Below are positions 63,816 to 64,000 of a DNA stretch of 64,000 nucleotides, one piece after another. The translations under genes were made by a program, and so were the position numbers. The first letter of the stretch is position 1, and every line of letters starts with the position of its first letter. This DNA comes from Corynebacterium crudilactis (GTDB lineage: Bacteria > Actinomycetota > Actinomycetes > Mycobacteriales > Mycobacteriaceae): NCBI RefSeq assembly GCF_001643015.1, contig NZ_CP015622.1, positions 447,358-511,357 on the forward strand, written 5' to 3'. Under the pieces are notes generated by a model. That model was given only the letters and a program-made list of their open reading frames with translations. It did no database searches and was not told the DNA's origin.

Positions 63816-64000
63816 GATTGGGAAGTATGCCCTAAAAAGTTATAAAACCAAACGCCGATTTGGGATTTTCTTTGGGTAATTCACCAGGATCAAGTTTGCT
63901 AACCCCAAAAATAGGGTGGTTGATTGTACTGGGTGTGTCACTATGGTTGGTTTTCACCAACTAGCAACGTGCGGTTTTGTTGAGGTTTTGTGGGCAAATG

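Noticed and set aside
1..64000. CRISPR array, tRNA, rRNA or transposase genes
   Set aside because: No regularly spaced direct repeats, no cloverleaf-like or rRNA-like stretches, and no transposase or integrase protein were recognised on either strand.

Overview
The window looks like chromosomal DNA of a mycolic-acid actinobacterium of the Corynebacterium glutamicum group. The evidence is a mycothiol gene (mshA) whose predicted active-site residues fall at the positions I remember for the C. glutamicum enzyme, a complete qsuABCD-qsuR quinate/shikimate cluster, a GlyR-like ArsR regulator, Ppx2, and gene order shared with Mycobacterium (mshA-gpm-senX3-regX3, ppx-TM protein-proC-HTH-bS22, serB1-like/glutaredoxin-hemA-hemC-hemD-hemB, hemL-TlpA-ccdA-resB-ccsA, menA/menE, DUF3349/pitA). 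Species and strain cannot be fixed from sequence reading alone. No rRNA, tRNA, IS element, integrase or CRISPR array was recognised.

Layout. 1-5.4 kb: 5' part of an acyl-CoA ligase gene, mshA, gpmA and the SenX3-RegX3 phosphate-type two-component system. 5.7-10.2 kb: DUF559-type protein, a large FtsX/MacB-like permease without an ATPase neighbour and with no usual start codon at its apparent N-terminus, and a Cys-rich protein. 10.2-13.9 kb: ppx2, an anchored proline-rich protein, proC, an excisionase-like HTH protein and the 33-residue ribosomal protein bS22. 14.3-18.1 kb: HAD phosphatase, glutaredoxin-like protein, hemA, hemC. 18.4-24.8 kb: PH-like protein and the qsu cluster (regulator, transporter, three enzymes that route quinate/shikimate to protocatechuate). 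25.2-29 kb: ferric-iron type ABC transporter. 29.8-41.7 kb: second haem block (hemD, hemB, two membrane proteins, a P1B-ATPase-like protein that has lost its catalytic motifs, hemE, hemY/cgoX, hemL, a histidine phosphatase). 41.7-45.9 kb: cytochrome c maturation system II (TlpA-like, CcdA, ResB, CcsA). 46.6-51.4 kb: an accessory-looking operon of NitT/TauT-type ABC transporter, M24 peptidase and RidA protein. 51.7-57.2 kb: glyR, small membrane proteins, SnoaL-like protein, menA, glycosyltransferase, menE, DoxX. 57.3-60.8 kb: ketoglutaric semialdehyde dehydrogenase-like, kdgD and LysR regulator (sugar-acid catabolism). 60.8-63.8 kb: DUF3349, membrane protein, thioesterase, small membrane protein and pitA.

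Themes. The hem genes together with the cytochrome c maturation genes supply haem and attach it to c-type cytochromes, while menA/menE serve the menaquinone pool, so much of the window supports respiration. Catabolic and uptake modules (qsu, kdgD, iron ABC, NitT/TauT ABC) sit between these conserved blocks.

The most unusual items are: the catalytically degenerate P1B-type ATPase in the haem cluster (34457-37096); a six-copy dispersed intergenic repeat family made of a long hairpin head and a roughly 95-nt conserved tail, placed at gene 3' ends and twice running into coding sequence; duplication of the last 30 bp of ccsA around a 126-nt double-hairpin segment; the repeat-flanked ABC/M24/RidA operon; a perfect 20-bp inverted repeat over the doxX start codon; and the ATT/ATC-like start of the FtsX-type permease.
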